Below, piece after piece: positions 32,655-41,723 of a DNA stretch of 64,000 bases. The stretch's first letter is position 1. The number at the start of each line of letters is the position of its first letter. Origin of the DNA: Bog-473 sp963738135. GTDB lineage: Bacteria; Actinomycetota; Acidimicrobiia; Acidimicrobiales; RAAP-2. The notes below the pieces were generated by a model. That model searched no databases. It saw nothing but the letters and a program-made list of their open reading frames with translations, and had not been told where the DNA came from. The position numbers were made by a program, and so were the translations under genes. The stretch is from contig CAVTVK010000007.1 of the NCBI GenBank assembly GCA_963738135.1, positions 310,001-374,000 on the forward strand. The letters run 5' to 3'.

Positions 32655-33668
32655 TCAGGAATTGGCGGCCGGCGGAGCGGCGTCGGGCTGATTCCACTCG
32701 ATCCACCCGGCACCGGTGCGGCCGTCGTCGGTCCGGCACTGCACCATGGCCCGGGGGAACCGGCTGGTGCGGCCGTCCTCGTCGTTGCGCAACAGAACGG
32801 GGCCGAAGGCGACCGGCGTCACCTCGAGTCCGAGGGCAACGCCGGCGCCCCCCGGTTCGGGTCCGGGCCCGACGGCGATCTCGATGCGCGCCTTCGATGG
32901 GAAACCGTGCGGGCCCAGGTCCTCGGTCACGGTGAGTGCCGTCGCGGCATTGACCTCGCCCTTGTCCGGCCTCTGGATATATCCAAAGAACACCGGGATG
33001 CCGATGTCCATCCGGATGTCGGCCAGGTGGATGCGGGTGCCGTCCTCGAGGCGCACCGAGCACCAGCACCATCCAAAGGCCCACCAGTCCCGCACGCCCC
33101 AGGAGTGGTCGCGCTGACCCTGCCCGTCGACGGTGAAGGTCTCGCCGTCGACGGTGACGGTGCCGGTGACGAGACACGGGATCTCGTAGCGCGTCGTGAG
33201 GTCGTAGTGGTACGGGACGCCGTCGGTCGTCCACGTGAGGTCGAGGTCGAGCCGCGCGGGGGTGCCGCTCTGCTCGCCCTGGGCGTAGACCTGTTCGGGC
33301 GGGTCGATGCTGTGGGCCGGCGCGCTCGCCGCGAGCCGGAACTCCTTGAGGGGCCGGCGCACGTCGATCTCGATTCGCTGCGTCCCGGTGCCCCCAGTGC
33401 CCGCGGTGCCGGTCTCGGAAACCAGGCCGTCACCGGGCGGGACCGGCGCCCGGTAATCGGCCGAGCAGATGCCGGGCCGGTCGGGCCAGACGATCCAGGT
33501 CGTCCACCAGGCCAGCTGGCGGTTGGGATAGAGGCCGAGCCGGAGCCAGCCCCCCATGGAGCCGTCGGCGCGCACGAAGTCGCAGTAATAGGACTCGTTC
33601 CACAAGTCCTCACCGTCGGGCGTGTGCCGGGCTTCGTCGTCTGGCTGGACGACGTGCTCCGCCGTCAC
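32655..33668 (-). CDS. CrtC/lipocalin-like DUF7064-type protein
   Basis: 337 residues. The signature GQGQRDHSWGVRDWWAFGW, with upstream RYEIPCLVTGTVTVDGETF and NESYYCDFVRADGSMGGWLR, matches proteins related to carotenoid hydratase CrtC/AttH that often sit in steroid or terpenoid catabolic clusters of actinobacteria. Catalytic activity unproven. Its GTG overlaps the stop of the upstream VOC-CMD gene by 4 bp (GTGA), so the two are translated together and probably act in one pathway. Confidence 0.75.
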   Translation of the reverse strand: MTAEHVVQPDDEARHTPDGEDLWNESYYCDFVRADGSMGGWLRLGLYPNRQLAWWTTWIVWPDRPGICSADYRAPVPPGDGLVSETGTAGTGGTGTQRIEIDVRRPLKEFRLAASAPAHSIDPPEQVYAQGEQSGTPARLDLDLTWTTDGVPYHYDLTTRYEIPCLVTGTVTVDGETFTVDGQGQRDHSWGVRDWWAFGWCWCSVRLEDGTRIHLADIRMDIGIPVFFGYIQRPDKGEVNAATALTVTEDLGPHGFPSKARIEIAVGPGPEPGGAGVALGLEVTPVAFGPVLLRNDEDGRTSRFPRAMVQCRTDDGRTGAGWIEWNQPDAAPPAANS

Positions 33669-34984
33669 CGACCCGGGCCCGGATGCATGGCGGAGGAACC
33701 TACAGGGCCAGGAACCTCGACGATGGGATCGTCACGGTCGTCGAACTCCGTGCGGAGGGCCTTCGACATCACGGCGTGCTGGAAGTAGAGCGTGGTGATG
33801 TAGGTCAGCTCCAGGATGGCGACCTCGTCGAGATGCTGTTGCAGCTCGGCGAAGAGGGCGTCAGGGACGCGGCCGTGGTCGTAGACGAGGCAGTCGGTGT
33901 AGGCGAGGACGGCCCGCTCGGCGGCGTCGTAGGTGCCCTCGGGGGCGACGCTCCAGGCCGGGATGTGCGTGATCTGCTCCTCGGGCATGCCGAGCTCGCG
34001 CATGGACTTGGCGTGCTGGCTGAAGACGAACTGGCTGGCCGCGGCGTAGCCGGCGCGGATCTGGCCGAGCTCGCGCAGCGCGGGGTCGAGCGCCCGTGTG
34101 GGCGATTGGTAGAGACCGAAGCCCTTGACGCAGTGGTCGAGGATGTCAGGGCTGAGGGCGAACACGGTCCACCAGTCGCCGGTGGTGCCGTCCCAACGAC
34201 CCGGCTCGGCCACGGGGTCGCGGCCCTCGAAGAGCCACTCGTACATGGTGGTGACGATGGGCGCGGTGGCTTCGTCCTTGGGGACCTGGCGGAGGCGGGG
34301 CATCAGGTCCGGATGGGCTCCGGCTGCGGCTGAGGCTCGGGCTGGGGCTTGGCCGCCAGCTCGGGTTCGGCCGCCAGGTGGACGCCCTTGGCCTTGGCCC
34401 GCGGCCGGCGCGTGCGCCACGTCGCCGGGGATGAAGTCGCGCATCCAGCAGGCGAACTCGAGCAGGATCCCGTCGGGGTCCTGGAAGTAGACGCTGCGCA
34501 CGAACACCCCGGGGTGCATGAGATCGCTGATGCCCCACTCGGAGTCGTCGTGATTGGCGATCTCGGTGCAGGGGATCCCGGCGGCGACGAGACGGTCGCG
34601 GTACTCCTCCATCATCTCGGGCGCCACGTCGAACGCAACATGGTTCATGGAGCCCACCGCGCTGGTCAGGTCGCCCAGATCGGGACGGGCCGCCGGCGCG
34701 CTGATCCCGGGGACGCCGTCCGGCGCATCGGGAAACCAGAAGAAGGCCAGGCAATCGCCGCCACCGCAGTCAAAGAAGAAGTGTTGGCCCATGCCGGCCG
34801 GCAGCTCGATCGTCTTGACCAGTGGCATGCCGAGCACGTTGGTATAGAAGTCGACGGTCCGCTCCATGTCGCGGCACACGAGGGCGAGATGATTGATGCC
34901 CCGCAGCTCGAAGCCGTCGTTGTCGCCCTTGTCGCCGGTGTTTCGGTTGCCGCCCGTGTCGCCCGTGGTGCCAGCGCCTGCCAT
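33665..34984 (-). CDS. VOC dioxygenase-like / carboxymuconolactone decarboxylase-like fusion
   Basis: 439 residues. Residues about 25-170 form a VOC domain: GINHLALVCRDMERTVDFYT (His ligand), GSMNHVAFDVAPEMMEEY (second His), VYFQDPDGILLEFACW (Glu ligand). A Gly/Pro/Arg-rich linker (about 185-225) follows. Residues about 230-420 are a CMD/AhpD-like helical domain with LRQVPKDEATAPIV, REIGQIRAGY-like RELGQIRAGYAAASQFVFSQ and YTDCLVYDHGRVPDALF. No CxxC is present, so it is not an AhpD peroxidase. The start at 34984 has GGGAGGG upstream. Fusion of the two suggests successive steps on one aromatic or lactone intermediate. Confidence 0.8.
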   Translation of the reverse strand: MAGAGTTGDTGGNRNTGDKGDNDGFELRGINHLALVCRDMERTVDFYTNVLGMPLVKTIELPAGMGQHFFFDCGGGDCLAFFWFPDAPDGVPGISAPAARPDLGDLTSAVGSMNHVAFDVAPEMMEEYRDRLVAAGIPCTEIANHDDSEWGISDLMHPGVFVRSVYFQDPDGILLEFACWMRDFIPGDVAHAPAAGQGQGRPPGGRTRAGGQAPARASAAAGAHPDLMPRLRQVPKDEATAPIVTTMYEWLFEGRDPVAEPGRWDGTTGDWWTVFALSPDILDHCVKGFGLYQSPTRALDPALRELGQIRAGYAAASQFVFSQHAKSMRELGMPEEQITHIPAWSVAPEGTYDAAERAVLAYTDCLVYDHGRVPDALFAELQQHLDEVAILELTYITTLYFQHAVMSKALRTEFDDRDDPIVEVPGPVGSSAMHPGPGR

Positions 34985-35122
34985 GAGCCTGCCCTCCCTC
35001 GGCGCCGCCGCAGCCAAGAATCCCAGGCGACGCCGCCCCAGGATAGGCCGCCAACGCAATCCTGCCGCGGCCCCGGCCCGTATGACCCGTGACGCAACCG
35101 AACGACGAAGGGACGACGCGAC

Positions 35123-35945
35123 ATGGCGCCAGAGGGGCACACAGACACGCGCGGGACTCGACAAGGTCCAGGTGGCTGGAAGGTGGAGGGAGTCCCGGCA
35201 CGCGGGGCCAGACGAGTCTGGGGTCGGGCCGTTGCCGGGACTCTCTCTGCTGTTGGACTGTCCGCCGCGGCCTTCTCACTCGCCCTGGTCCTGGCAGTGC
35301 CCGGTGGTCCCGCCGGAGCCACCGGCAACCAAGCCAAGACGGTCAAGATCTCGACCGCCAAAATCAGCGGTGTCGGAACCGTACTCACGACCTCCTCGGG
35401 TCTGACGCTCTACCGCTTCACCGAGGACAAGCCGGGCACGTCGGCGTGCAGCGGCGCCTGCGCCAAGATCTGGCCTCCGCTCTTCGCCGCGAAGAATGCG
35501 CACCTGTCGGGTCCGCACGGGGTGAAGGGCCTGTCGCTCATGAACGTCGGCAACGGCCACTGGCAGGTGACTTTCCACAAGCTCCCGCTCTACCGATTCC
35601 AGGGTGACAAGAAGAAGGGGCAGGCGCACGGGCAGAAGGTCGGTGGCGTGTGGTTCGCCGCGCTGAAGAGCGGTATCCCCGCCTCGGCGACGGCCGGCGC
35701 GCCTGCCACCCCGACCACCGCGCCCGGCGCCTCGACGACCCAGCCGATGACGTCGACCACCCAGGGCCCGACTTCGAGCTCGAGCTGGCGCCAACGCGAC
35801 GACGCCGGCACCCGCACCGGTACCGACGCCGGCCACGCAACCGCCGACCCCTGTCACGCAGCCGCCCGCGCCACCCACCACGACGCCCACCACGTCGCCG
35901 CCGGTCACGACCACCACGGCCGGTAGCGGAGGGTATGGCTACTAG
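35123..35945 (+). pseudogene. Secreted-repeat (COG4315-type) protein, frameshifted tail
   Basis: Signal segment (GTLSAVGLSAAAFSLALVLA) then the conserved domain: GVGTVLTTSSGLTLYRFTED, SACSGACAKIWPPLFA and GHWQVTFHKLPLYRFQGDKK, typical of the secreted repeat family PF03640. The last part is a Thr/Ser linker that loses frame near 35785-35792. One frame forward it reads as Ala/Pro/Thr-rich sequence (ANATTPAPAPVPTP, TPTTSPPVTTTT) ending GGYGY at 35945. Otherwise it ends in His-rich sequence at 35926 that looks like shadow. The conserved domain is intact either way, so the exported protein may still work. Confidence 0.7.
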
Positions 35946-35996
35946 CGGTATCGCCACCGCCCGCGCCGCCGCGCCGCCAGCGCCACCGCAGCCACG

Positions 35997-37092
35997 GTGC
36001 GCACGCGGCGCCCCCTCGGGGCCTGGGCCGTCGTCGGCGCCACGACGGTCCTGGCCCTCGAGGGTTGGCGCTCGCTCGCTACCGCTCCGGGCGGGCCCTG
36101 GCACGCCATGGTGACCGAGGGCGTGATCCTCATCGGTCCGGCCGTGCTGGCCCTATTGGTGCTGGCCCTGGCCGCCGAGCGGCTCTGGCCCGCGGTGCAG
36201 CGACCGTTGGGAGCGGTCGGGCAGCGACACGATGCGCTGTATCTCGCGCTGTACGTCGCCGTGGCCGTGCCGGCGGTGACGCTGATCGGGTCGGGCGCGG
36301 CGACGCTCTTCCAGCGTCTCGATGGTGGTTTCACCCTGCACCCCTTCGCCGGGCTGCCGCGCTGGGCACTCGTCGCCGTCGTGCTCGTGCTCGTCGACCT
36401 GGCCAACTGGACGTCCCATCTCTACAACCACCGCGTCGACGCCTTCTGGCGCTTTCACGCGCTGCACCACTCGCAGGAGGAGATGAGCATCCTCACCTCG
36501 TTCCGCGCGCACCCGCTCGTGCACACCAGCTTCCAATTGACGGCGGTACCGCTCATCGTGCTCGGCACCGGCGGCGCCGTGCCGGCAGCGGTCCTCATCG
36601 GCTACGTGCTCCTCAGCACCATGCCGCACGCCAACGTCGACTGGGGTTTCGGTCCGCTGCGCTATGTCATCGTGAGTCCGGCCTACCACCGGCTGCATCA
36701 CGATCGCGACGACCGGCGCGGCGTCAACCTGGGTACCGTGCTCGTGCTCTGGGACGTGCTGGCGGGGCTGGCCGTGTTCCCGGACGCGCCGTGCCCGTGC
36801 CCATGCCCGCGGGCACCGGCGCCGGGCCGTGGAAGCGCCCGCGCCTGCGTCTTCTCCAGCATCCGCGGCGGTGCCGGTACCAACCGGACTGGCCGGCCGA
36901 CCGTTGCCGGTGGAGCAGGAAGCCGGCGCCGGAATGATGCGCACCCTGGCCCGGCAGTTGTGGTCGCCGATGCGGGACACCAGATCCCCGATCGTGGCGA
37001 ATGAGGTGTCTGAAGCGGCTCGGGCGTCTGCGGTCGTTGGGCGGCCGGAGACAGCTCGTGTCCCCGAGATGATTGGAGCAGCCAATGGCTAA
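35997..37092 (+). pseudogene. Sterol desaturase / fatty acid hydroxylase family protein, frameshifted near C-terminus
   Basis: Membrane di-iron enzyme family. Several TM segments, then the histidine boxes in HLYNHRVDAFWRFHALHHSQ, MPHANVDWGFG and SPAYHRLHHDRDDRRGVNLG, ending VLWDVLAGLAVFPD. After about 36790 the original frame gives Cys/Pro/Arg-rich nonsense to 37004. One frame forward the sequence reads AVPVPTGLAGRPLPVEQE and LARQLWSPM, the usual family ending, and stops at 37092, overlapping the next gene's start. A single extra base around 36790-36845 explains this. The catalytic part is complete. Confidence 0.75.
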
Positions 37093-37558
37093 GTGGTTGG
37101 GCGCACCGGTGGCCGGCCGCCGGAACGACGTCGTGGCACTCGGGGCGGTGGTGGCGGCAGCCATCCTCATGATCTGCTCCGGACTGGTCCACACCCATCT
37201 GTGGGACATCGCCTATCGGCATGTGGCGACGCTGGGGCCGCTCTTCGTGGTGCAGGCCATCGCCGCGTTGGTGATGGCCGTCGTCCTCGTGGTGACGCGG
37301 GTCGTGGTGGTGGCACTGGCCTGCATCGCACTGATGCTGGGCACGGTGGTGGGGTTCATCCTGGCCGACACCGTGGGCATCTTCGGGTTCACGTTGCCGG
37401 CCGTGACCGGCTGGGCCTACGAGGCGTTGATCGCCGAGCTGTTGAGCGCCGTGGTGCTGGCCGTGCTCGTGGTGCGGTCGTGGCGGGCGGCGTCCTCCGG
37501 GTCGGCCGTGCCGACGCAGGCGCCGGCGCAACGACAGGGAATGGTCGGGGGCGTCTAG
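37085..37558 (+). CDS. Small integral membrane protein
   Basis: 157 residues with four hydrophobic segments (VVALGAVVAAAILMICSGL; LFVVQAIAALVMAVVLVVT; VVVVALACIALMLGTVVGF; LIAELLSAVVLAVLVVR). The ATG at 37085 has GGAG 7 bases upstream and overlaps the repaired end of the sterol-desaturase-like gene by 8 bp, so the two are an operon. No family recognised. Confidence 0.75.
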   Translation: MAKWLGAPVAGRRNDVVALGAVVAAAILMICSGLVHTHLWDIAYRHVATLGPLFVVQAIAALVMAVVLVVTRVVVVALACIALMLGTVVGFILADTVGIFGFTLPAVTGWAYEALIAELLSAVVLAVLVVRSWRAASSGSAVPTQAPAQRQGMVGGV

Positions 37559-37591
37559 TCGGGGGTGGCGTCTAGTCGAGATAGCGGCGCG

Positions 37592-39508
37592 TCAGGTGGC
37601 GGCGATGCCGACCATCGGCGCGTTGAGGTGCCGACCCCCCATGGAGCCGTAGAACTCGGCGTGGCCGAAGGTGAAGATGCCCCCGTCGGCGCCCTGGAGC
37701 CAGTAGCCGGAGGCGTCATGGTTGGAGGCCATCCCCACGACCGGCGCGTTCAACGCCGTGCCGATCATGGAGCCGTACGGTGCCGCGTTGCCGAAATCGG
37801 CCACGTTGCCGTTCGCACTGGCCAACCAGTAGCCGCTCGAGTCCTGCGTCGCCGCCATCCCCATGATGCGGTAGCCGCCGGGTGCGTAGGCGGGCTGCCC
37901 TTCGTTCTGGGCGTCACCGAAGTTGAAGACCTGCCCGTTGGCATCGACGAGCCAGTAGCCGGCGCCGAGGAAGCTCGATGCGGCCGCCGTGATCGGGTAG
38001 CCCAGGTTGTCGCTCGCCGTGGAGCCGTAGAACTTGGCGTCGCCGTAGGCGAACACGCCACCGTCGCTGGCGATCAACCAATAGCCCCCGTCGTCGATGG
38101 TCGGCAGCAGTGCGACGATCGGTTTGTTCAAGGTGATGCTGCCCGTCGACCCGTAGAACTGTGCGTTGCCGTAGGCGAACACGCCGCCGTCGCTGGCCAC
38201 CAACCAGTAGCCGTTGCCGTCGGACGTGGCCGCCATGCCGACCACAGGCCTGTTGAGGCGGATGGAGCCCGTCGAGCCGTAGAACTGGGCGCCGCCGAAG
38301 CTGAAGATGCCGCCGTCGGAGCCGACTTGCCAGTATCCAGGTGCCGGTGTGTGCGGGATCGGACAACTCGGGCTGGCTGCCGGCGAGGCGACAGGGGTGG
38401 CGGGTGCCAGGACCGGAAGCGGCGGCCCGCCGCCGTTGGCCTGGAAGTTCAGGTCGGCCAGGTACATGGGTCGGAAGCCGCAGGAGAGGTAGCCGATGGT
38501 TGAGCCCTGCCAGGCGGCAAAAGCCATGACCAGCTGCGCGGGCGCATTGCCGGATTGGGGGAGGGCGTACACGTCAGGACCGCCCGGCCCCGACATGCCC
38601 GGGGCCGAGACGAGCAGTGGCTGCGCGGTCGACCTGTCGGTGCACGCGGCGCCGGGACCGGAGGGGCAGGTGGCCCAACCGACGGCGTAGGTGGAGGCAC
38701 CCTCGAGGCTCCCCGAGTAAAAGAGGGTGTAGGTGTTCGTCGACGTCTGGACCATGTCGGGGCCTTCCACGATGCCGCTCTGCCACGCTTGGTCGTTCTG
38801 CATGAGCTTCGTCGGTGCAGAGTCGGGCATGTAGGTGGTGGGGTCGAGGCGTACCGACCACAGGATGGTGGGCACCGGCGGGTTCAGGTGGTTGCCGTCG
38901 CTCTTCCATATGAGCCAGATGTCGCCTGTCGACGAATCCGTGAAGATGTCCGGGTCGATGCTCCCGCCGAGGTTTTGCGCGCTGTCGACCGTTGGCGCGC
39001 TGTAGCCGACATTGTTCTGGCACACCATCGGCTGGGACTGGCTGTCGCCGTACGGGCCCATGGGAGAGCTCGACGTGGCCAGGCCGATGCACTGGTCGCC
39101 GGTCGAGCGCTCCGTCGCCGTGTAGTACATGACGAAGTCGTTGGCGGCGGCGTCGTGCGCGACGCTCGGGGCCCACGTATTGCCCGGTTGGGCCCACGTA
39201 CCGACATGGGGCAGCGCGTCGACGCCGGTCTGTGGGTTCCAGCTGAGGCCGTTGCTCGAGGTCGAGACCTGAATGTTGATGGTCTGGCTGGGCGCGGCGA
39301 AGCTCTGCGTGGCAAAGCCGTAGTAGACGCCTCCCCACAGCAGGATGCTCGGATCCGGGAAGTCGCCGTCGTTCGCCGGTGCCCAGTTCACGGCGCCTGC
39401 TGGCGGCGCGGCGGCGAGGCCGACCGACGCCACGGTGCCGGTGACGACGACCAGAGCCGCCAGGATTCCAGCGCAGACGAGAGAAAGAGGATGTCGTCGT
39501 CTGTCCAT
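37592..39508 (-). CDS. Secreted GH43-like protein with six C-terminal GYW repeats
   Basis: About 638 residues from the ATG at 39508; a GTG five codons upstream, next to GGAGG, is an alternative start. Signal peptide SLVCAGILAALVVVTGTVA. The GH43-like propeller has GDFPDPSILLWGGVYYGFAT (base Asp), NTWAPSVAHD, GGSIDPDIFTD (Asp) and GIVEGPDMVQ (acid Glu). After a Pro/Ala linker come six repeats of about 45 residues, each starting GYW, such as GYWLVASDGGVFAYGNAQFY, ending at the C-terminus. Such repeats are frequent in Acidimicrobiia secreted proteins and may form a second propeller for wall or polysaccharide binding. Confidence 0.85.
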   Translation of the reverse strand: MDRRRHPLSLVCAGILAALVVVTGTVASVGLAAAPPAGAVNWAPANDGDFPDPSILLWGGVYYGFATQSFAAPSQTINIQVSTSSNGLSWNPQTGVDALPHVGTWAQPGNTWAPSVAHDAAANDFVMYYTATERSTGDQCIGLATSSSPMGPYGDSQSQPMVCQNNVGYSAPTVDSAQNLGGSIDPDIFTDSSTGDIWLIWKSDGNHLNPPVPTILWSVRLDPTTYMPDSAPTKLMQNDQAWQSGIVEGPDMVQTSTNTYTLFYSGSLEGASTYAVGWATCPSGPGAACTDRSTAQPLLVSAPGMSGPGGPDVYALPQSGNAPAQLVMAFAAWQGSTIGYLSCGFRPMYLADLNFQANGGGPPLPVLAPATPVASPAASPSCPIPHTPAPGYWQVGSDGGIFSFGGAQFYGSTGSIRLNRPVVGMAATSDGNGYWLVASDGGVFAYGNAQFYGSTGSITLNKPIVALLPTIDDGGYWLIASDGGVFAYGDAKFYGSTASDNLGYPITAAASSFLGAGYWLVDANGQVFNFGDAQNEGQPAYAPGGYRIMGMAATQDSSGYWLASANGNVADFGNAAPYGSMIGTALNAPVVGMASNHDASGYWLQGADGGIFTFGHAEFYGSMGGRHLNAPMVGIAAT

Positions 39509-39877
39509 CGGTGAGAAGGTCACTGTCCTCCCTATCGGATCCGTGATCGCTGTTCCCAACCGATTCCGCGTGAGACGCGCACATCATCGTACCGAGTGGG
39601 GCTTGGCTCCAGTGGTCGGGTGCAGCCGTTCACGGGAAGTTCATGCTCTGGTGGCCCGATGGCGTGCCTCGCCTCTGCCTGACTGACCTCGTGACGTCGC
39701 CCGCCCAGGCCCGTTCCATATAGGTTCGTCGGGAACGTCGGAGAAGGCAGGAGACTCGAGGCAGCAGACTCGAGGCAGGAGACACGAGGGACACGCATTC
39801 GACGCATGTGCCCTGAATGTGGTTGCCCATGACGCCGATCTGTAACGAGATTGACAAGCAAGGATGGCAGTGACGCA
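39509..39877. other. 369-bp intergenic stretch with a 14-bp triple repeat
   Basis: No supported gene. It contains three tandem copies of a GCAGGAGACTCGAG-like 14-bp unit at 39747, 39761 and 39775. It must also hold promoters for the divergent secreted glycosidase-like gene and the DDN-like gene; I cannot place them with confidence. Confidence 0.6.
39747..39788 (+). repeat. 14-bp tandem repeat, three copies
   Basis: Units GCAGGAGACTCGAG, GCAGCAGACTCGAG and GCAGGAGACACGAG; each differs by at most one base from the first. Confidence 0.9.
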
Positions 39878-40327
39878 ATGACCGAACAACGCAGGCCCGT
39901 CGTCGATGCCGGATTCAAGCTGCTGAACCTGACGCACAAGGCGGCGCTGCGTGTCACGGGTGGCCGCTGGCCGAACGTTCTGTTCGGGATGCCCGGCGTG
40001 GAGCTGCAGACCATCGGGCGAAAGTCGGGTGAGCCTCGCACCACCATGCTCACGACTCCCATCCACGACGAGAGCCGGGTCGTCTTGATCGCCTCGAAGG
40101 GCGGCGACCGCCGCGACCCGCAGTGGTACCTCAACCTGGCGGCGAACCCTGACGTGCAGATCACCATGAACGGCGAGACCCGGCCCATGCGGGCCCGGAC
40201 GGCGTCGCCCGAGGAGAAGGCATCCCTGTGGCCCGACATCGTGGCGGCCTACAAGGGCTACGACAGCTATCAGAAGAAGGCGGGACGCGAGATCCCGGTC
40301 GTGATCTGCGAGCCGCGTCCGGCCTAA
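39878..40327 (+). CDS. DDN-like deazaflavin (F420)-dependent nitroreductase family protein
   Basis: 149 residues, split-barrel fold. Typical stretch: GVELQTIGRKSGEPRTTMLT, then RVVLIASKGGDRRDPQWYLN, LAANPDVQITMNGETRPMRA and YKGYDSYQKKAGREIPVV. This is the family of the mycobacterial F420-dependent nitroreductase Ddn and related quinone reductases. Natural substrate unknown. The ATG at 39878 is preceded by AAGGATG at a long spacing. Not coupled to the next gene (62-bp gap). Confidence 0.88.
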   Translation: MTEQRRPVVDAGFKLLNLTHKAALRVTGGRWPNVLFGMPGVELQTIGRKSGEPRTTMLTTPIHDESRVVLIASKGGDRRDPQWYLNLAANPDVQITMNGETRPMRARTASPEEKASLWPDIVAAYKGYDSYQKKAGREIPVVICEPRPA

Positions 40328-40389
40328 CGCCGGCTGGAAGGGGCGGGGACTGCTCCCCGAAGGGGTCACCATCGAGGGGTGGCGGTACG

Positions 40390-40860
40390 ATGCGCTCGAT
40401 GTCAATGGAGCCTGCTGGCTCATCAGGTGGATCGATGGAGGAGACAGGCGCCGGGACCGGCGCCGGCTCCGATGATGCCGCCTTCGATCTGAGCATGGCG
40501 GTCTCGCAGCTGGCGTCGAACAGCACCGATCTGCGCATCATGCTCAAGCTGCTGGTGGCCCAGCTCTCCGACGCGCTGGGCGATCGCATCTCGGTGGAGC
40601 GAGCCGGGCGCTTCCGCAAGACCGACGAGATCAAGTCCGTGCGCGTCAACCTCGGCGACGACACCCTCGAGGCGGCGGTCGAAGGCGGCACCGTCCGCTG
40701 CACCATTGGGCACTCCTCGGGCGGTATCCGGATCAGGACCGAACAGGTCGGCATCGATGTCTGGCTCACCCGCCTGTTGACCACCCTGCAGGCAGAGGCG
40801 GCCAACAGCGAGCAGACCCGCCAGGCGCTGGAGAACATCGTGATCGGAGGCCAATCGTGA
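40390..40860 (+). CDS. Unknown protein, first gene of the YbjQ-domain operon
   Basis: About 156 residues; ATG at 40390, with further in-frame ATGs at 40399 and 40405. After a Gly/Ser/Thr-rich N-terminus (25 residues) comes FDLSMAVSQLASNSTDLRIM, an amphipathic helix, then beta-rich VRVNLGDDTLEAAVEGGTV, CTIGHSSGGIRIRTEQVGID and a C-terminal helix with WLTRLLTTLQAEAANSEQTR. No family recognised. Its stop overlaps the next GTG (GTGA). The linkage to three double-YbjQ proteins suggests it is a partner or regulator of them. Confidence 0.75.
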   Translation: MRSMSMEPAGSSGGSMEETGAGTGAGSDDAAFDLSMAVSQLASNSTDLRIMLKLLVAQLSDALGDRISVERAGRFRKTDEIKSVRVNLGDDTLEAAVEGGTVRCTIGHSSGGIRIRTEQVGIDVWLTRLLTTLQAEAANSEQTRQALENIVIGGQS

Positions 40861-41723
40861 GCGAGGAGCCAACCGTGAGCGAGGAATCATCGCAGCCAAC
40901 GGAGGCAGCGGCGGCACCGCCCCCTCCACCCAAGCTTCCCGACGACCTTCCGAAGGACGCCGCCCATCGCCTCGAGGAACTGGAGCACGGACTCTTCACC
41001 TCCGACCTCTCCGTCAACGAGTTCCTCCTCGTGAAAGAGGCCGGCTTCCACCCGCTTGGCTTCGTGATGGGCTCGTCGATCTACCACATCGGCATCCAGA
41101 CCCGGAAGTGGGGCCAGAGCCAGGAGCTGAGCAAGCTCACCGAGGCCATGTACACCGCCCGCGAGCTCGCCATGACCCGGATGGAGGAGGAGGCGGAGGA
41201 GCTCGGGGCCGACGGCGTCGTGGGCGTGCGCCTCGATGTGAACTACTACGAGTGGGGCAACGACTCGGCCGAGTTCATCGCCTTCGGCACGGCGGTCAAG
41301 GCCGAGGACGGGACCTCGTACCGCAACGTCCAGGGCAAGCCCTTCACGTCGGACCTGTCGGGTCAGGACTTCTGGACCCTCATGCAGACCGGGCACGTGC
41401 CACAGGGCCTCGTCATGGGAACCTGCGTCTTCCACATCGCGCACCGCAAGTTCACCCAGGCGCTCGGCTCCATGGGGCAGAACGTCGAGCTGCCCAATTT
41501 CACCCAGGCGCTCTACGAGGCGCGGGAGCTGGCCATGACGCGCATGCAGGACGAGGCCGAGCGGTTGGAAGCGAGCGGCATCGTGGGTGTGCGACTGGAA
41601 GAGAAGTCGCACCAGTGGGGCTCGCACACGATCGAGTTCCTGGCGCTCGGCACCGCCGTCACCAAGCGCAGCGGCGAGGTCACCCTGCCCAAGCCCATCA
41701 CCATCATCTCCTTGGACAACTGA
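40857..41723 (+). CDS. Tandem YbjQ-type (PF01906-like) domain protein
   Basis: 288 residues. An acidic Pro-rich N-terminus of 40 residues precedes two YbjQ-type domains. The first (about 45-145) has FTSDLSVNEFLLVKEAGFHP, AMYTARELAMTRMEEEAEEL, GADGVVGVRLDVN and FIAFGTAVKAE. The second (about 165-275) has FTSDLSGQDFWTLMQTGHVP, ALYEARELAMTRMQDEAERL, IVGVRLEEKSHQWG and FLALGTAVTK. The family is called putative heavy-metal-binding from structures of pentameric YbjQ, but its role is unknown. The GTG start overlaps the previous stop. Confidence 0.85.
   Translation: MSEEPTVSEESSQPTEAAAAPPPPPKLPDDLPKDAAHRLEELEHGLFTSDLSVNEFLLVKEAGFHPLGFVMGSSIYHIGIQTRKWGQSQELSKLTEAMYTARELAMTRMEEEAEELGADGVVGVRLDVNYYEWGNDSAEFIAFGTAVKAEDGTSYRNVQGKPFTSDLSGQDFWTLMQTGHVPQGLVMGTCVFHIAHRKFTQALGSMGQNVELPNFTQALYEARELAMTRMQDEAERLEASGIVGVRLEEKSHQWGSHTIEFLALGTAVTKRSGEVTLPKPITIISLDN

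Noticed and set aside
32655..33788. Long plus-strand open frames opposite the CrtC-like and VOC-CMD genes (for example 31722-33788)
   Set aside because: High-GC antisense shadows; codon pattern, protein families and start/stop overlaps clearly favour the minus-strand genes.
33665..34984. AhpD-type peroxidase in the fusion protein
   Set aside because: The CMD-like domain lacks the CxxC pair needed for AhpD activity.
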